In this document: piece after piece, positions 50,186 to 63,100 of the stretch | Layout: every line of letters starts with the position of its first letter | Position numbering within the stretch: position 1 is the first letter of the stretch | DNA from: Nemopilema nomurai | Taxonomy: Eukaryota > Cnidaria > Scyphozoa > Rhizostomeae > Rhizostomatidae | Assembly (NCBI GenBank): GCA_003864495.1 | Contig: ML133428.1 | Span: 1,054,001-1,118,000, forward strand | Direction: 5' to 3' | Length of the DNA: 64,000 nucleotides | Notes under the pieces: model-generated | What the model was told of the DNA's origin: nothing | What the model saw: the letters and a program-made list of their open reading frames with translations, nothing else | Database searches by the model: none | Made by a program: the position numbers and the translations under genes

Positions 50186-51580
50186 ACCAGTACCAGAAGC
50201 CATGGATTTAGAGCGTTTCTCAAAGCCGGGTGTTCCAAGCCAGAGCTGAAGAGTGGGCGATACATCCCAGCCACTCAGTGATGACAGATAACTGATGACC
50301 TGGAAAAGGCAATCGTCTTGTCCGGATCCGTGCCTAGTTCAACACAGCATTAGTGCCCACGCTTATTCTAACACTGTTCGTTTCAAGCAGAATTAGCCAG
50401 TTGGAGATGAATGCCCCAGTTAACGTGGTAAAAGCCTAGTTTTTGCGACTGAAGTCGGATAATAACATTCCGAATAAAATTATCAGAAACTATAGAGATT
50501 GAGCCCAGTGGCGGACCGGTAATACGGATCGGTATATTTCACGGTGGACGTTAATTGCAAGTCTCCGCAACTGAGCGAGACTTTCGTTGAAATTTGGCAA
50601 ATAACATTCAAATTTCTTGCGGCTTAAGCAGATATTCTTTAAGAAGGTGAACAGCCGGTTCCAAGATGGTGATTTGAAGCCAGTCGAAGGCAACTTACTG
50701 TCCTGCGAAACAGAAGATTGTAATTATATTTAACAGGGCCAGATAACAGAGTCACATTCGTCTGACGAAAGACATGTGCGCAAGTAGGGAGGGTGTTTCA
50801 CTGGGCATTTGCTGATCTACGTAGCAAGCAATATTTAAGTGACGTAAGCAAAGTCTGGCGCACACCACTGATGGTACGCACGTGATTTCCAAAGGACAGC
50901 TTCGCACATTTGACGAGAAGTCACCGCCTAACCGTTTCCCACTGTCACTTGATCGATCGGCGGAACCGGCTTAATGATCCTGATGAACTTTCAACCAAAT
51001 GTTGTGCTCGATCCGGATCTTCTACAGGAAATTCGATGCGAAGGAAGGGTGACTGGGGGTATAACATACTAGGGTTTCAAAGTGAAATATGGTAGATCAG
51101 TTGTCGATGTTTGGCAAACTGAACTTGCATGTCACTGAATTTGATGACGTGACGTTTCCAGTCTACCCAAAAATTTATCACTATCAAACTTCAAAAGAAT
51201 GGCATGTTGTTGGAAGGCAGACACGTGCTGAAGGGCCGATCACGTGCTGAGGAACGCGCATTTTCATGGCCTAATGTACCCTGTAAACTGTGGTCGTACC
51301 ACGCCATAAATATAATTTGCGAAAATGGGTTACAGCGCAACGAGTACATACGCCATTTACATACGGCACTTCAAGTTTAAGATTCTTTTTAGATCATACT
51401 ATTAACTGATTCCTGGGTTAAATGAAGAGGATTTAATTGTAAACAGGCCGGGTCTATGAATACGCAGAGAAATAAACAGGAAACTTATAGTTAGTTTTAT
51501 GCTAGTCGCTTATCAATCAAATTTACGGCAGAGATTTGACAAGGCAGAACTTAATAAAACAAATAGTGGTTTCGATCGAA
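50186..51580. other. Spacer without a supportable gene
   Basis: A local duplication of CACGTGCTGA occurs near 51222-51250. The open frames are short and featureless. Confidence 0.5.
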
Positions 51581-52017
51581 CAGCCGCGTTTTATTGTAAT
51601 CATCATCTTCGTGAACCATTCTCTCTTCAACAGTTACATCAACATTGCCAGTGATTGCAAAAATAAGACCAAAAATATACACGAGGAACTCTTTTTGTGG
51701 ATTTGTTTACGACATTGATGATTACCACAGAAATTGCAATTATTTACCATGAAAACCAATTATGCGATTGGAATAACACACTGAGGCGTATGACCTCCAT
51801 TTTATCAGACCTCCTAATCACACTCCTGATTACAAACTGTTCGACACCGCACTGTTTACAAAGAAATACATAACAAGCGAGTTTCTTCAGTTTGATCTCA
51901 TTGCCAAAGCTTGCTCTTGAGCCGAAAAGTATTCTTGGGAGCATAAATGCTGCCTATCTGCCGTTCTTTGTTTCCAATCAAAGAGGAATCTCTCGCCACC
52001 TTGCATGAACTTTGCAT

Positions 52018-55000
52018 TCAAAAATCAAATACATCTCTATACTCTTTGACTGCCGATTCCCCCCTCGTCTTTCGAATGTATTCTAAGATTTCCTAAAATG
52101 AGACAAGCTATACTGTTAAACTCTACCAAAACTTTGGCTTCAAAACCGTCAAGCTTCTTCTTCTAAAGAGGATGGGAAACATTACAAATAAGACTATATA
52201 CAACTACACTCTAATCAACATAGCCCCTAACTAAGACTCCACCACTTTCTAAAGCCCGTATAACAAGAACTAGTTCCACCAATTCTTAGTATCTGTAAAG
52301 GCTTTAAGTTTAAACTGAAGCTTTTCATAAAATCTTGAGCGCTAAAAATTGCATGAAAAGATGCAGGTCCATTCAAAGCGAAAACGACTCAAAGTCATAC
52401 ATTCAAATAGCAACATATTAGTTTGCACCTTAAAATATGAGAATGGCAAAAAATCAACGAAAATTAAAATGAAGCCATACAAACAAATCCCCTCTCGAAC
52501 AAACATGAATCAACATAACATTCTAGAAACAAACATCAACACAAAGTAAATCATCAATACAACCTCTCAAAGCCGAAGCATTTCACTAACAGTCAACAGA
52601 AACACGCAAAAACTTACCAAAACTTGATACTTGGCATAGTCTAATCTCTTTGTTCTTTCCCATTCAAGAAGTAATTTTTTCTCAACTTCAATCTCAAGAC
52701 GTTGTTCCGGGGAAAGAGGCATCTTATCGCTGAAAGAAGAACTAAAACTCACACTTTCCACTAAACTTAACATTCAATCCTTAAGGGGTCATTTTTAGAA
52801 GTAGGAGATGTGTGCTTACACCGACTATATTGTGGCACTAAATCAAAGTGTCAATCGCAAGATAAGCTGGAATGGCATACACCGATTACCACGATTACCT
52901 TAAATGGCTCGTGTTTCCACTTAGCGATTATCACGATTACTACGATAACCACGATTATCACTATGAGCCATTCAAGATATTCGAGTTGATCGTTAAAATC
53001 ACGCAGCGAAAGCCAGGAATCTCACCGTTTTATGCTGGTTCTTACTAAAAACGAATTAACACAAACACTTGGAAACATCAAAATGCCCGAGATTTACTGC
53101 ATAAAGTGAGGCATCAATGTGATGTCAGCGGCTAAAATTAACAAAGAACTGATGCACAGTAAATTAACTTTTCAAAACGCACTTTTGAGCTCAACAAAAT
53201 ATTATCAATTGATTTGAGAGTTGAACAAACAGAAACTTTTTCACAGCAAAGCGGTAAATAGAGCATTTGATATTTACTTACTGAATCACGCTTGGCTTCA
53301 CTTTCATCATATGTCCCAGTGCACTTGCTGTCCATAGCCTTGGGTCACTGTCTCGAAGTTTTTTAGCCTCTGCCTCCTAAAATGGGATGAGCGACAACAT
53401 TGCACACAACACAATCCCATAGCATCCATACTCAACCTGCATTTATTGAAAAACCAAAACCAATGGTATTGTTCAACTAGCAGATAAAAATTTAATTTCA
53501 TTCAGTGCTGAATTTTATGTTACTAGATTCAGTCAAGCATTTCATTTCTAGTTTTCTGGTTGAGCCACATTCACTTGAAGAAGCCAAAAAAACAAAAAGT
53601 TAGCAAACCAAAATCCAAATTTTGTTTTTAAGTTCATGAATTCCTAACTTTTCCTTTTTAAGCCTGGAGAAGTTATTTGAAACATGACAAAAATCTTTGT
53701 TGACGAAGAGGCACTGTCGTTTTCATAGAGACAATGAAGCCTAAATTTGTGTTAGGAATATTGAGACACTTAAAGACATTGCTTATCCTTTTTTTCTTTC
53801 TAAATGAAGTCTAACCAAAAAAGAGACAAGCATATAGTTAGCAAAGCAAAAAATTACAACATGACAGCATTCATAGCATGTAATCAGATCAATTCAATAT
53901 AGTCATTCAATATACCTGAGATTCAGTCATTTCACTGCTATATTCACTAATCACACCTGGTTCACCGTACCAAGATGGCCTTTCCCAAGAAAGCTGAAAA
54001 GAAATTTGAAATTTTGGCTTTCCACCCCTAGGATCATAAACTTTTCCTTGATAAGGTGAAAATTACCCAACACTAGATAACTATTATATAATATTTCCTG
54101 TCAATGGAAAAGTTGCAAGAAAATGACTCATCCAAACCAAATAAAAGGTGATTATTTGAATTAATAGCATTGATTCAGGCAATTATTTAGCGAATTGCAA
54201 ATATTTGAAGCAAATGAGGGAAAACAGAAAAAAATAGATTAGATGAAACAGAATATCAAGTCAGGTTAAAGTAAAACTTCTCCCAGACAGAGTTTGGGTA
54301 TAGGGCTCAATGTGTTACCTATACAGATGAAATAAATAACTGGAATTTGCACAAAAAGAAATGTAGGTATCAAAACTAGACTAATGATAGTTAAAATAGG
54401 AATTTATGGTTATTTTCTCACCCTTGTCTTTTCTTTTGGATAGCTTGGTGTAGGATGATAGCACACAACTGTATTTCCATCTTTTGAAAGAAAAATTTCA
54501 GGCTGAAGCCTGCAAAAATTCATCAGTATAGTTATCTTGGTACTGGCAGACTTTATTTAAACAGTGCAATGACTTCAATTATTACAAAGGGACTAAACTA
54601 ATAGAAATACTAGAAAGTATAGAAAGAAAGTAGAAAGTAATGTTAATTAGAAAGTACACGAACATAATGAAAGATCAAGAAAAATAAATTTTGAAGTATT
54701 TTAATGCTCCAAAGTCAATGTTTTAGACACAACAGAAACACCTCCTGATGAAAAAGAAATTGAAGCTAAAATGAATATTCAAAATCAAATCAAGAACTCA
54801 AACCATTGGATACAAAGTAAAGATCCAGACCTCATAACTGTTTCCTTGTATTTTGGTACATTCGTAATTCTTGATGTTGTAAACAAACTGAGATCACTGT
54901 CTTGCTTTTCAAGTCTTATCTCAGCTTTGATGGTCTCCTCACTTTTTGGTTTTTTCAACCTTGCAACAAATTCTTTTCTGTCAATAGAAGCCTTCCTCCA

Positions 55001-56627
55001 AGCTGGAATACCTACTGTCCTAGGACTTTGTCTTTTCTCGAGAGATGCTGAGGTGTGCATGGTTTTCACAAACGCTGTTCAGAAATAGATGGTTGTAAAC
55101 TGTTCTATTTACAATAGCATTGACACAATTCAAAATTAATAAATGCAACAATTAATTGAATTCACAGTTGGATGAATAAAAGGCAATAAGTTAAAGATAT
55201 ATTATATATCTGCTGCAAAGGTTAAATAAGAACTTTTGATTGTGAAGATTGCACTTTTAGGAATGCTTGGTAGAATGTGGAGTGTTTCATTTGTACAGGA
55301 AGATAACTCCCTTGGAGCTTGCTAATCAGAAGAATTTTTAAAATGAGGAAGATAGGAAATTGGGGCTCCAAAGTACACTACCGTTCAAAAAGTGTTGGTA
55401 CGATTCAAAGTTTCAGAAGACGCTTATGATAAAAGCTTTATAAAACATGCATTTGATTCTCTCTTATTAAGTACGACAACCAGCTATTTCCATGAAACTT
55501 TTATAAGACATTGTTTATGGTTCAAAGTATTTGGATTTCGCCAAATTATTTGAAAAATATTAACCGTAAAATTTTCTAGGCCAGAAACATGAGCATGGGA
55601 GGTAATCAAGTGTCATGAAATATCATACGAGAAGCGTCTGGAAATTATCTGTTATAAAAATAATGGTAAAAGCTACCAAGAAACTGCATCAATTGTGGGC
55701 TGCTCAAAGAATGAAGCCTTCGCTGTATGCAAAAAGTTCTTTAAATTTAGAATCGTGAAAGATTTGCCAAGGGTTGGCAGACTGAAGAAGTTCCAGACGC
55801 CAAGACAGGAAAGGTCTTTATTTAGCAATCAAAAAACAGGATACAACTCAATTATTTGCTAGAAGTTCAAAGGGCAGAGGTTTCAAATTCTGATAATTAA
55901 TTGTATGAATAAAATGATCTGAAATTTTGCAACTTGTTGATGCTTTACTGCGTTAATTTGACCATTTCAAAGGATACATTTTTTGAACGCCTAAAAATAT
56001 TTTCATTCGCTAGAAGATTCGAAACTTCGAATCGTCTCAAGATATATTTTGAATGGTAGTGTAGTATGAACAAGAAGCAGAAATGAGAACTGAAGGAGGC
56101 AATGAAAAGATATTGAAACTAAAAATAATAAAAAAACTACCAAGGCTGACCCATTCACTTTCTAGATAGGTAATCAACACACCCAGCCCATATTTTTAGA
56201 AGGCTTATATATATAGAGGTATCTGTGAAATAGACCTGCCATTGGCACTTTGCTTGCAAAAATGGCCATTCATGAATGAATAACATTTTGCTTCAAAACC
56301 AACACCTTCCTTTTGCAAAGCCTTTCGTTGCATGTGAAAATTTGAGTGCACTATTTTACACCAGTTTAAAAGCTAAGGAATTTAATGTTGGGTATAAACG
56401 CTGATTCTACGCTAGACACTTAAAAGATCTCGGTTGCCCAATTAACAAAATCAATTGACCCCGATCATCAGTAGGATTCAAATTTTAAAGAAAATCAAAT
56501 CGAAATTACCGGCAGTAAATTTGAGTCTGCTCTCAAAAACATTCCATATTGAGCACGATAAACGTTTAGACACGTTAGATTGCATAAATAGGCGCTCAGC
56601 TTTTAACAAATGTATTGGTGTTGCCAT
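52018..56627 (-). CDS. MRPL42: Mitochondrial ribosomal protein mL42-like, extended, seven exons
   Basis: Exons in phase: 56510-56627, 54831-55074, 54422-54509, 53916-53993, 53282-53376, 52618-52729, 52018-52092. The product has 269 residues. The first about 60 residues are basic and amphipathic (MATPIHLLKAERLFMQSNVS...FVKTMHTSA), like a mitochondrial presequence. Exon 3 has the mL42 signature LSKDGNTVVCYHPTPSYPKE, comparable to SDGRTIVCYHP in human mL42, whose role is in the mitochondrial large ribosomal subunit. Human mL42 is about 142 residues. The extra C-terminal part has LRDSDPRLWTASALGHMMKV and a charged helix (EIEVEKKLLLEWERTKRLDY), features I associate with other mitoribosomal proteins. 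The exon structure is strong; the family name rests mainly on exon 3. Confidence 0.78.
52883..52960. repeat. Imperfect GATTACCAC/GATTATCAC repeats
   Basis: Words CGATTACCACGATTACC and CGATTATCACGATTACTACG recur in two blocks within the mL42 intron. This is a small, degenerate simple repeat. Confidence 0.65.
55376..56061. mobile_element. Dead Tc1/mariner element with remnant HTH of transposase
   Basis: The 686-base element is flanked by TA on both sides. It begins CACTACCGTTCAAAAAGTGT and, inverted, its end begins CACTACCATTCAAAATATAT. Between about 55629 and 55838 the plus strand encodes a decayed Tc1 N-terminal region: EKRLEIICYKNNGKSYQETA and SIVGCSKNEAFAVCKKFF, then LPRVGRLKKFQTPRQERSL, i.e. 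the helix-turn-helix followed by the GRPxK-like linker. The catalytic DDE part is missing, so it is an internally deleted, inactive copy. It lies in the first intron of the mL42-like gene. Confidence 0.9.
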
Positions 56628-56853
56628 TTCTTCTCGCAACACGAGCAAGCTTCAAAATGGCAACCATTGGGTGGATGTCTCTTTTTCACAGAATATTTTT
56701 CAGAACGAGGGGAGAAACAGCCTCCTTTCGGATGGAGGAAACAAACAATTAGCTCTGGATGGCCGCGGCAAATTTGTTCTTCCTCATTAATTTTTTATAA
56801 GAGGAACACAAATGAAATTTGCATAGCGTAGAATTTCTTTCAAATCGTTAATA

Positions 56854-57093
56854 ATGGATTCGATTGTTGTCAGTAGTAACAGCATTCCTAATTGTGCCTC
56901 CGAAGACTCCTACACAGTTTCCAATCCCACTGAAAGAACTCTGAAGATTGGGACAAAAACATTCCATGTTACGCAGCACGGTCGTCAAAACTCTTTCGCT
57001 GTTTGTCCATACTGTTCAGAACTATTTACCAATGCTTCCTATTCAATGTTGATGCATGATCAAAAGACTTGGCGAATTTACGGGATGAGCTAA
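56854..57093 (+). CDS. Small ORF, 79 codons, with CxxC
   Basis: The frame starts with a good context (AATAATGG) and runs 79 codons. It contains VCPYCSELF followed by a His 17 residues after the second Cys, loosely zinc-finger-like. It lies between the divergent mL42-like gene and the gene starting at 57204. It could be a short gene, an upstream ORF in the 5' leader of the next gene, or chance. No splice link to 57204 was found. Confidence 0.3.
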   Translation: MDSIVVSSNSIPNCASEDSYTVSNPTERTLKIGTKTFHVTQHGRQNSFAVCPYCSELFTNASYSMLMHDQKTWRIYGMS

Positions 57094-57203
57094 TGTTTGA
57101 TTGCGACGCAACATTCTCAATAACTTTGCAGGTGATCAGAGACTAAATTTTGACACAACGTGTAGTACACACTGAAGCTGCAAATTTAAAGTGGTTTAGA
57201 AAA

Positions 57204-58987
57204 ATGTTTGAATTTGTCGGCCGCTGTTTTCACAGTAATATCTGGGGATTCTGCTCAAAGAAGGGATCGAAGTACATTGGCTTTAGAGATGAAGAGCGGA
57301 GACAGTAAGATTTCGCCTATTATGATTTCTTCTTTTCAAATTGTGCATTATTTACTAGTGTCATTTAATTTGCGATAGCTAAGCGAAACCATGTGTTATG
57401 CCAAGATGGTCCCATTTTAAAGGAAATATCACACAGCAGCTCAGCAAAGGCCATATTTCCTTATACTATGAATCCACGTATACCTTTGCAGCCATTACAC
57501 AGGTTTCCTTATGGTCAGTCATTTGACAAACTTAACTTGCTGTGTCTGTTCGCTTTTCTTTAAATTAGATTTTGAAAACGATCAGTTTAATACAATAAGT
57601 TTTAAAAATTAGACACTTAGATATGTTTTATTTTAATTCTATATATGTCACTTTTGAAGGAAGCAATTGAGCCAGGACCCTCGGCTAGATCCAGCTTGGG
57701 ATCCAGATGTTGATGCCCTAAATGGTATGGTGATATTTTCTACATAGCCTAATGCAACTTAAATAAATCATATTTATAGCAGTAAACAATCTTCTGTTCA
57801 TTAATGATGTAAAATGCATATCTTTCCAGGATATACCTCTAATATCTAAGTCTCTAATCTAATCAACTTCAGAATCTCTAGCAGCATAGTTTCCTAGAAA
57901 GTTGAAAAATATTAGATTTTATTGATCATCTGCTAACAACTAAACACTAACCAAATTGTGCATAATACCCATTTATTGGGTCTTTATAAAGTACAAAATA
58001 GATTGATAGGTAGATACCATCAGTGGCTTAAATCTAAAGGTGAAAATAAATTAATGGCATTTTCTTTCCAATTTAGAGATGGAATACAATCTAGTTGCTG
58101 AACAGCCAAAGGGGATTAAGTTAGAACTACATGAACCAGATACTCTAGAGTCACCAAGGTATATTTTTTCATGTCAGCCAAATACCATTACCTATGTAAG
58201 CTGAGTCACAACTTTATCACCCTTTTGTTTTTGTGTGTAAGTTGTTATCAATTGGATAGATTGTGACTTTGGACGACAAATAAAAAGTCCATATTGTTGC
58301 AAATGTTGACAACTTCTTGGTAAGAATAACTTCTTGATAAGTCTGTTAGACGACAAGTACTCCTCTCATGTCCTGATTGCTCCTTTTAGGTACTGCTTTA
58401 TCACATGGTTTTCGATCACATTTGTTGAACTAATGTATGATATTTATTGATTTTTCTCGCCCGTTAATTTACACTGAAGATGACTATGGATGAATTCGAA
58501 ACTTTTGTGTCACTAACTGGACTTGTTGTCTAACGGATTTGTCGTATATACCGGATATGCCGATATTAACTTATTCTTACCAAGAAGTTGTTCACTATCG
58601 CAACAATTTGGACTTTTTATTTGTCATTGTTTTCATTATAAAGTTGTTATCAAGCAGTAAATAATCAATGAAATCCTTTCCATTTCAACATGTTCTCAGA
58701 AGTGTTTTACGAATGCTACAGTGCCAATGCTTGATTTAGAGGTTTATTTATTACTTTTAATTTGAATAAAAATTTGAATTTTGAAGAAATATTTTTTTCT
58801 AAATCGCGTTTCTCGGGGTCACGTTTTGTAGTTGCACTTCTATCTTTTCAGGGAAAATGAATTAGAATTGGGTGAGAAGACCCCAAGTAAGGCTGGTTGG
58901 GATGATAAACTCACAGCGCATGCTCTAGACATGGCTAATCAGAATGAAATGGCAGATTTGATTCCTGAAGAAACATCAGATAATTAA
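57204..58987 (+). CDS. Unidentified acidic protein, 127 residues, four exons
   Basis: Exons in phase: 57204-57304, 57660-57724, 58077-58158, 58852-58987. Splice sites are canonical (CA/GTAAGA; TTTTGAAG; AATG/GTATGG; AATTTAG; CCAAG/GTATAT; TTTTCAG). The N-terminus is MFEFVGRCFHSNIWGFCSKK with three Cys/Trp positions, then KYIGFRDEERRQKQLSQDPR and DPAWDPDVDALNEMEYNLV; the remainder is acidic and ends IPEETSDN. There is no membrane segment. A poly(A) hexamer AATAAA lies at 59255-59260. I do not recognise the family. The layout (divergent from mL42, small, four exons) argues for a real gene. A further 5' exon is possible. Confidence 0.7.
58275..58625. mobile_element. Foldback MITE in an intron
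   Basis: The left arm GACAAATAAAAAGTCCATAT is the inverse of the right end (ATATGGACTT-like ... TTTATTTGTC). Inversion extends through CAACTTCTTGGTAAGAATAA, giving arms of about 60 bases. Inner inverted words (GTTAGACGACAAG / CTTGTTGTCTAAC) extend the palindrome. It has no ORF and lies in the last intron of the 127-residue protein gene. Confidence 0.8.
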
Positions 58988-59254
58988 AGTTGTTCAAGCT
59001 AATAGCACACAAATCTTAAGTTGGAAAACATTTGTTGATCACTATACATTATTTACACAAATGTTTGATGATGTGGCACATTTTTGCCCATTTGAAATAA
59101 TATGATTTCTTGTATTTAACAGAAACCAAAATTTGTCATGAACTTGGTTCAATGTTATTTTCTAGTGATTTGTAAAGTTATTTATAGCATAAATTCCTTA
59201 TCAGTTAAGAACATGCATAGAACACCCACATTTACTTCCTTAATAAGATTTTAT

Positions 59255-59260
59255 AATAAA
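59255..59260 (+). terminator. Candidate poly(A) signal
   Basis: AATAAA about 270 bases after the stop codon of the gene at 57204-58987. Context-based. Confidence 0.4.
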
Positions 59261-60059
59261 ATTTTAAAAAATCATATTAAGCATCTAATAATAGCTTGAT
59301 AATAATTTCTAGCATGACAAGAAATGCTCAATAAATGAGCTTCCAAAAGCTTAAATGAGAAAAAGCAGGTTTTAGAGTCATTTTACACAGATGGCTCACA
59401 GATGACAATAAAACATAACATGTTTCAATGAAACATTTTACTGATAAAAATTTCCTTTGATGTATATAACAACACATTTTTGCATTCTCACTGTGAGTCA
59501 ACTTTGTTATGCTATAAACCTTTTTTGATGAATTTCATCTTAGCATTTATGTACCCTTGTGCAACTAGAGAAAATTTTTGAACACCTAGTTTAAATTTAG
59601 TTGTATATAAATAATCAAATATGTCTGGGTTGTTGCATTGTATAGAGTATATGTGGGTAACCTTGAGCAGCATAGAGTAATTTATTTACGCAATTTAGCA
59701 TTTGAATGAATACATCTCTGCTGACACAAGCTGTTGTTGTATAACACTCCATACACACCTCTCTTAAATCAATATTGTATTATGAAGTTTTGACAACTTT
59801 TAGAGAAGTCCACTTGTGCTTGCTTGCAAATGAAATTAAAGGCATTGGCCATCTTGTGTGCATTTTTAATGACCCAAAGCCCAAAGCAATAATTTGTACC
59901 TTTCTGCTGAAATTTGAATGCTAAGAACATAGAAGATACCATTTTTTGTCATTCTTGATACAGAAGATATTGCCACAATAAGATAGAAACAATTCCTCCA
60001 AAAATATGTTGTAATGCCTTTAGAAGAAACATAATTGTCTTTTGGACTAAAAACAGTCA
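59261..60059. other. Convergent 3' intergenic spacer
   Basis: AT-rich region between two genes that transcribe toward each other (57204-58987 plus and IMMP2L minus). The minus frame at 59866-60060 has no features. Nothing else is seen. Confidence 0.6.
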
Positions 60060-60065
60060 TTTATT
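60060..60065 (-). terminator. Candidate poly(A) signal of IMMP2L
   Basis: AATAAA on the minus strand about 105 bases after the IMMP2L stop codon, well placed for a short 3' UTR. Confidence 0.5.
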
Positions 60066-60169
60066 TTGGTAGACTATGCATGACAAGACAAACTTTAGTG
60101 AGAAACTTGAAGACAGGTCAAAGATACAAAAATGCCTATTGTTGAGAAATTTAAAAATTGACTGGATTG

Positions 60170-63100
60170 CTACGTGTCAGCTGCAACAACATTTTTGGTC
60201 TCGCCACTAAGAATTTCAATTCTAAAAACATCCTCTTCAGAAGAAGCTGCAATTTCAAAATCTGAATTGTTTATTTTTTCCGATGATTCTTTGTTAACAG
60301 CTTCAAGACTGTCTGCAGTTCCACTACTCTCAGACAAACTTGTCTGCATTGCTGGTAGGTTGCCATCTTGTCCCCTTACATCTGTGCTGTTAAGCAAAGG
60401 TTGTCCTTTCAAGGTAATATTACCTTTAGATCCACTACCAGCATCACTTGCAGCATTAAAGCCAAGGTCAGTTCTTTGAGCATCAGGCTTTTTCAACATT
60501 TCACTTAAAGCACATTGGCTAAAAGATCTTTTTAGTGGTATCCTATCACTGTTTACAGTCCTAGTGATTTTCATCCATCGGTTTGGTGGCCAAACTATTC
60601 TTGTCGCAATTCCATTGACTAGCCCAAGTGAAACCTAAATGAGAAATTTTTTAAAGTAATGGCCATGAAAAAGCAAAACATAGTAAAGATGAAAGAAACT
60701 GAGTCAATAACCCACTCTTGCGGAAAATCTCAAAACTGCTCAACACAGAATGTCCTCAAACTTGAAACACCTTGTAGTGTTATTGATCTGGCAACTGGCT
60801 ATTTATTTTATCAGCTTTTTCTCATTTTCCAATGTTTTCATACTCTGAGGGGTATCAGATGAAAAAGTACTTTAGTATGCAAAATTTTTCCCCTATTTCT
60901 TGCTATTGCTTGTTATTATATTTAGAAGAATGAAATCACTTACAGGCCCAAATTTATTAGAGTCTAGGCTTCTTCCTCTGTGATCTCCTTCTAGCCAGCA
61001 ATGGCCTTTTGGAACAGACACATAGCGTTTTTTGTACCCAAGAGTCCTACAGAAACAACACATTAACTTTAAGATGATAGTTTAATATAAATCAAACTAA
61101 TGAGATTTTATAAAAAAATTACAGGCACACCTGGAAGGTATGTATCATAATATTGTCTTGTAACTATTGAAGAACTTACTTTACAACATCACCCTCTAGA
61201 CCAATGACTCTTTTTATGAGTTTTATATCTGGATCTGACGGTGACCTTTGAAAAAAGGAAAAGTAATGATTTTATTAGAACAACCCATTGCCATCATAAA
61301 AACCATTGAAGAAAAAGTATTCAAGTAGGCTAATGCAATGAATAATGGAAAAGGATCATATTTTACAAGATTGAGGCATAAAATCTGCAACTTTACTTAA
61401 TAAGTGTTTTATAATACAATCAAAAGTAAATGGATGTTCATTTAAAATGTTATATCTCACCATAGAAGAATACATGAGTAAATATAGTGACTAGAAGTTC
61501 TAAATTGTTTTCAAACTAGTCCTTAGTGAACAAAGTGTGTTGACTGCCAGCATTTGCTATTTGTGGAAATCAAATGATTTGGAGATATTTAATCAATATA
61601 ATAGAGGGAATTCTTGTCTTGAGAAAGCTGATCTTCTCCACAATGTTTTCTTGGCAACAGTGTTGATATAGCAAACAACACACAAATGTAGCACCTGGAA
61701 ATCTGATTTTTGAGCTTGATTTACAGAGAGTTTTGGGTACAAATAAAGATAGTTATTCCTGGCAATCAGTAATAAGTAACCTGTGTATAATAACATTTTT
61801 CGGGGATTCAACATAAATTAGACTAGGTGAATGTTTGTTTGGTGTTAACAGAAATGGGATTTCTAGTAGCAGTCTGTAATTGAAACATCTTGTAAACAGA
61901 ATATGAAATTTTACAGCACATGATACAGGGAACAATCAACTACTGAAGCTGGTCAACTCACGTTAATGAGACAACATCTCCTCTCTTTATATTGAAGACA
62001 TCCTTTGATGTCCAACGGTCAATGAGGACAACATCAGATTTATTGCCTTCAGGATTCAATGATGGCTAGAAAAAGACCAATCAAAATTTGAAAACAGAAG
62101 GATAAATATAAATGAAACTAATTAATCAAATTTCACTGTCATAAGGTGATGACTAGATAATTTAGCAAAGAAGTTTTTTAACTTTGCCCAAATCCACATA
62201 CACATTTGGAATGGGTTCAAGAATGTCCAGAATCTGCTGTACAGACAGGCATTTTGATTCCTGGAAAATCTTTTGTTTCACAGCCATATACAAATAGTTA
62301 AAAAAAATAGTGTCCAAATTATGATCTGTACCAATTATCATGATCTGTTCTCTGTTAACTATTCCTGTTATAGTATAGCATCCTTCCTAATGGTTGCAAA
62401 TCTTACTGCTGAAGTACCAAATCAAATTATCCAGTGACTTAGCCACAATTGCTTACACCAAAGTCATCAAAAGCAGCTTTCCTTATCACTTGCTCTGTGC
62501 ACAAGGTATGCTGTCTTGGTGAAACTATGTAGCCATGTATGAAACATACCTTCCTATTTATACCATTCCATCTGACAAGCTGCTTTTAATGACCATCTGG
62601 CCTTGATAACTGCTTTGTAAAATAGTCTCTCACCTAGACTTAAGAGTCCTTTTCTATAGTATGGTCTCCATACAAGGAGTCTTAGAGGCCCTAAGAAATG
62701 ATTTTCTCTGATGGCCAGAATGTACTTTGAAGGGTTCTCGTTATTATAAATGAGGCATCAGCAAAAGTAAATAAATACCATTTAGTAAACATTTCACTGA
62801 GAGCAAGGATTATTTATATGCATTTCCCATCATTTAAAGGGACATTAAAAAACATGAATGAATATTGTTATGATCATACCTCTTAAAGGAGCCAGAAGTG
62901 TTTACCATAAGATAGGTAATCTAGTAGTATTTTGCACCTCTCTGTTGACCATATATGTTATAGCACAGCAGTGCAAAAATTGCTAGATGAAACATTGTTG
63001 AGTTAACCTTGATTTGCTTTAAAAGTATCCATGGTTTCTAGCACATATGCTTGCCTAGTATACCTAATGGAACTATGAATACATTTAATATTGAACTCAT

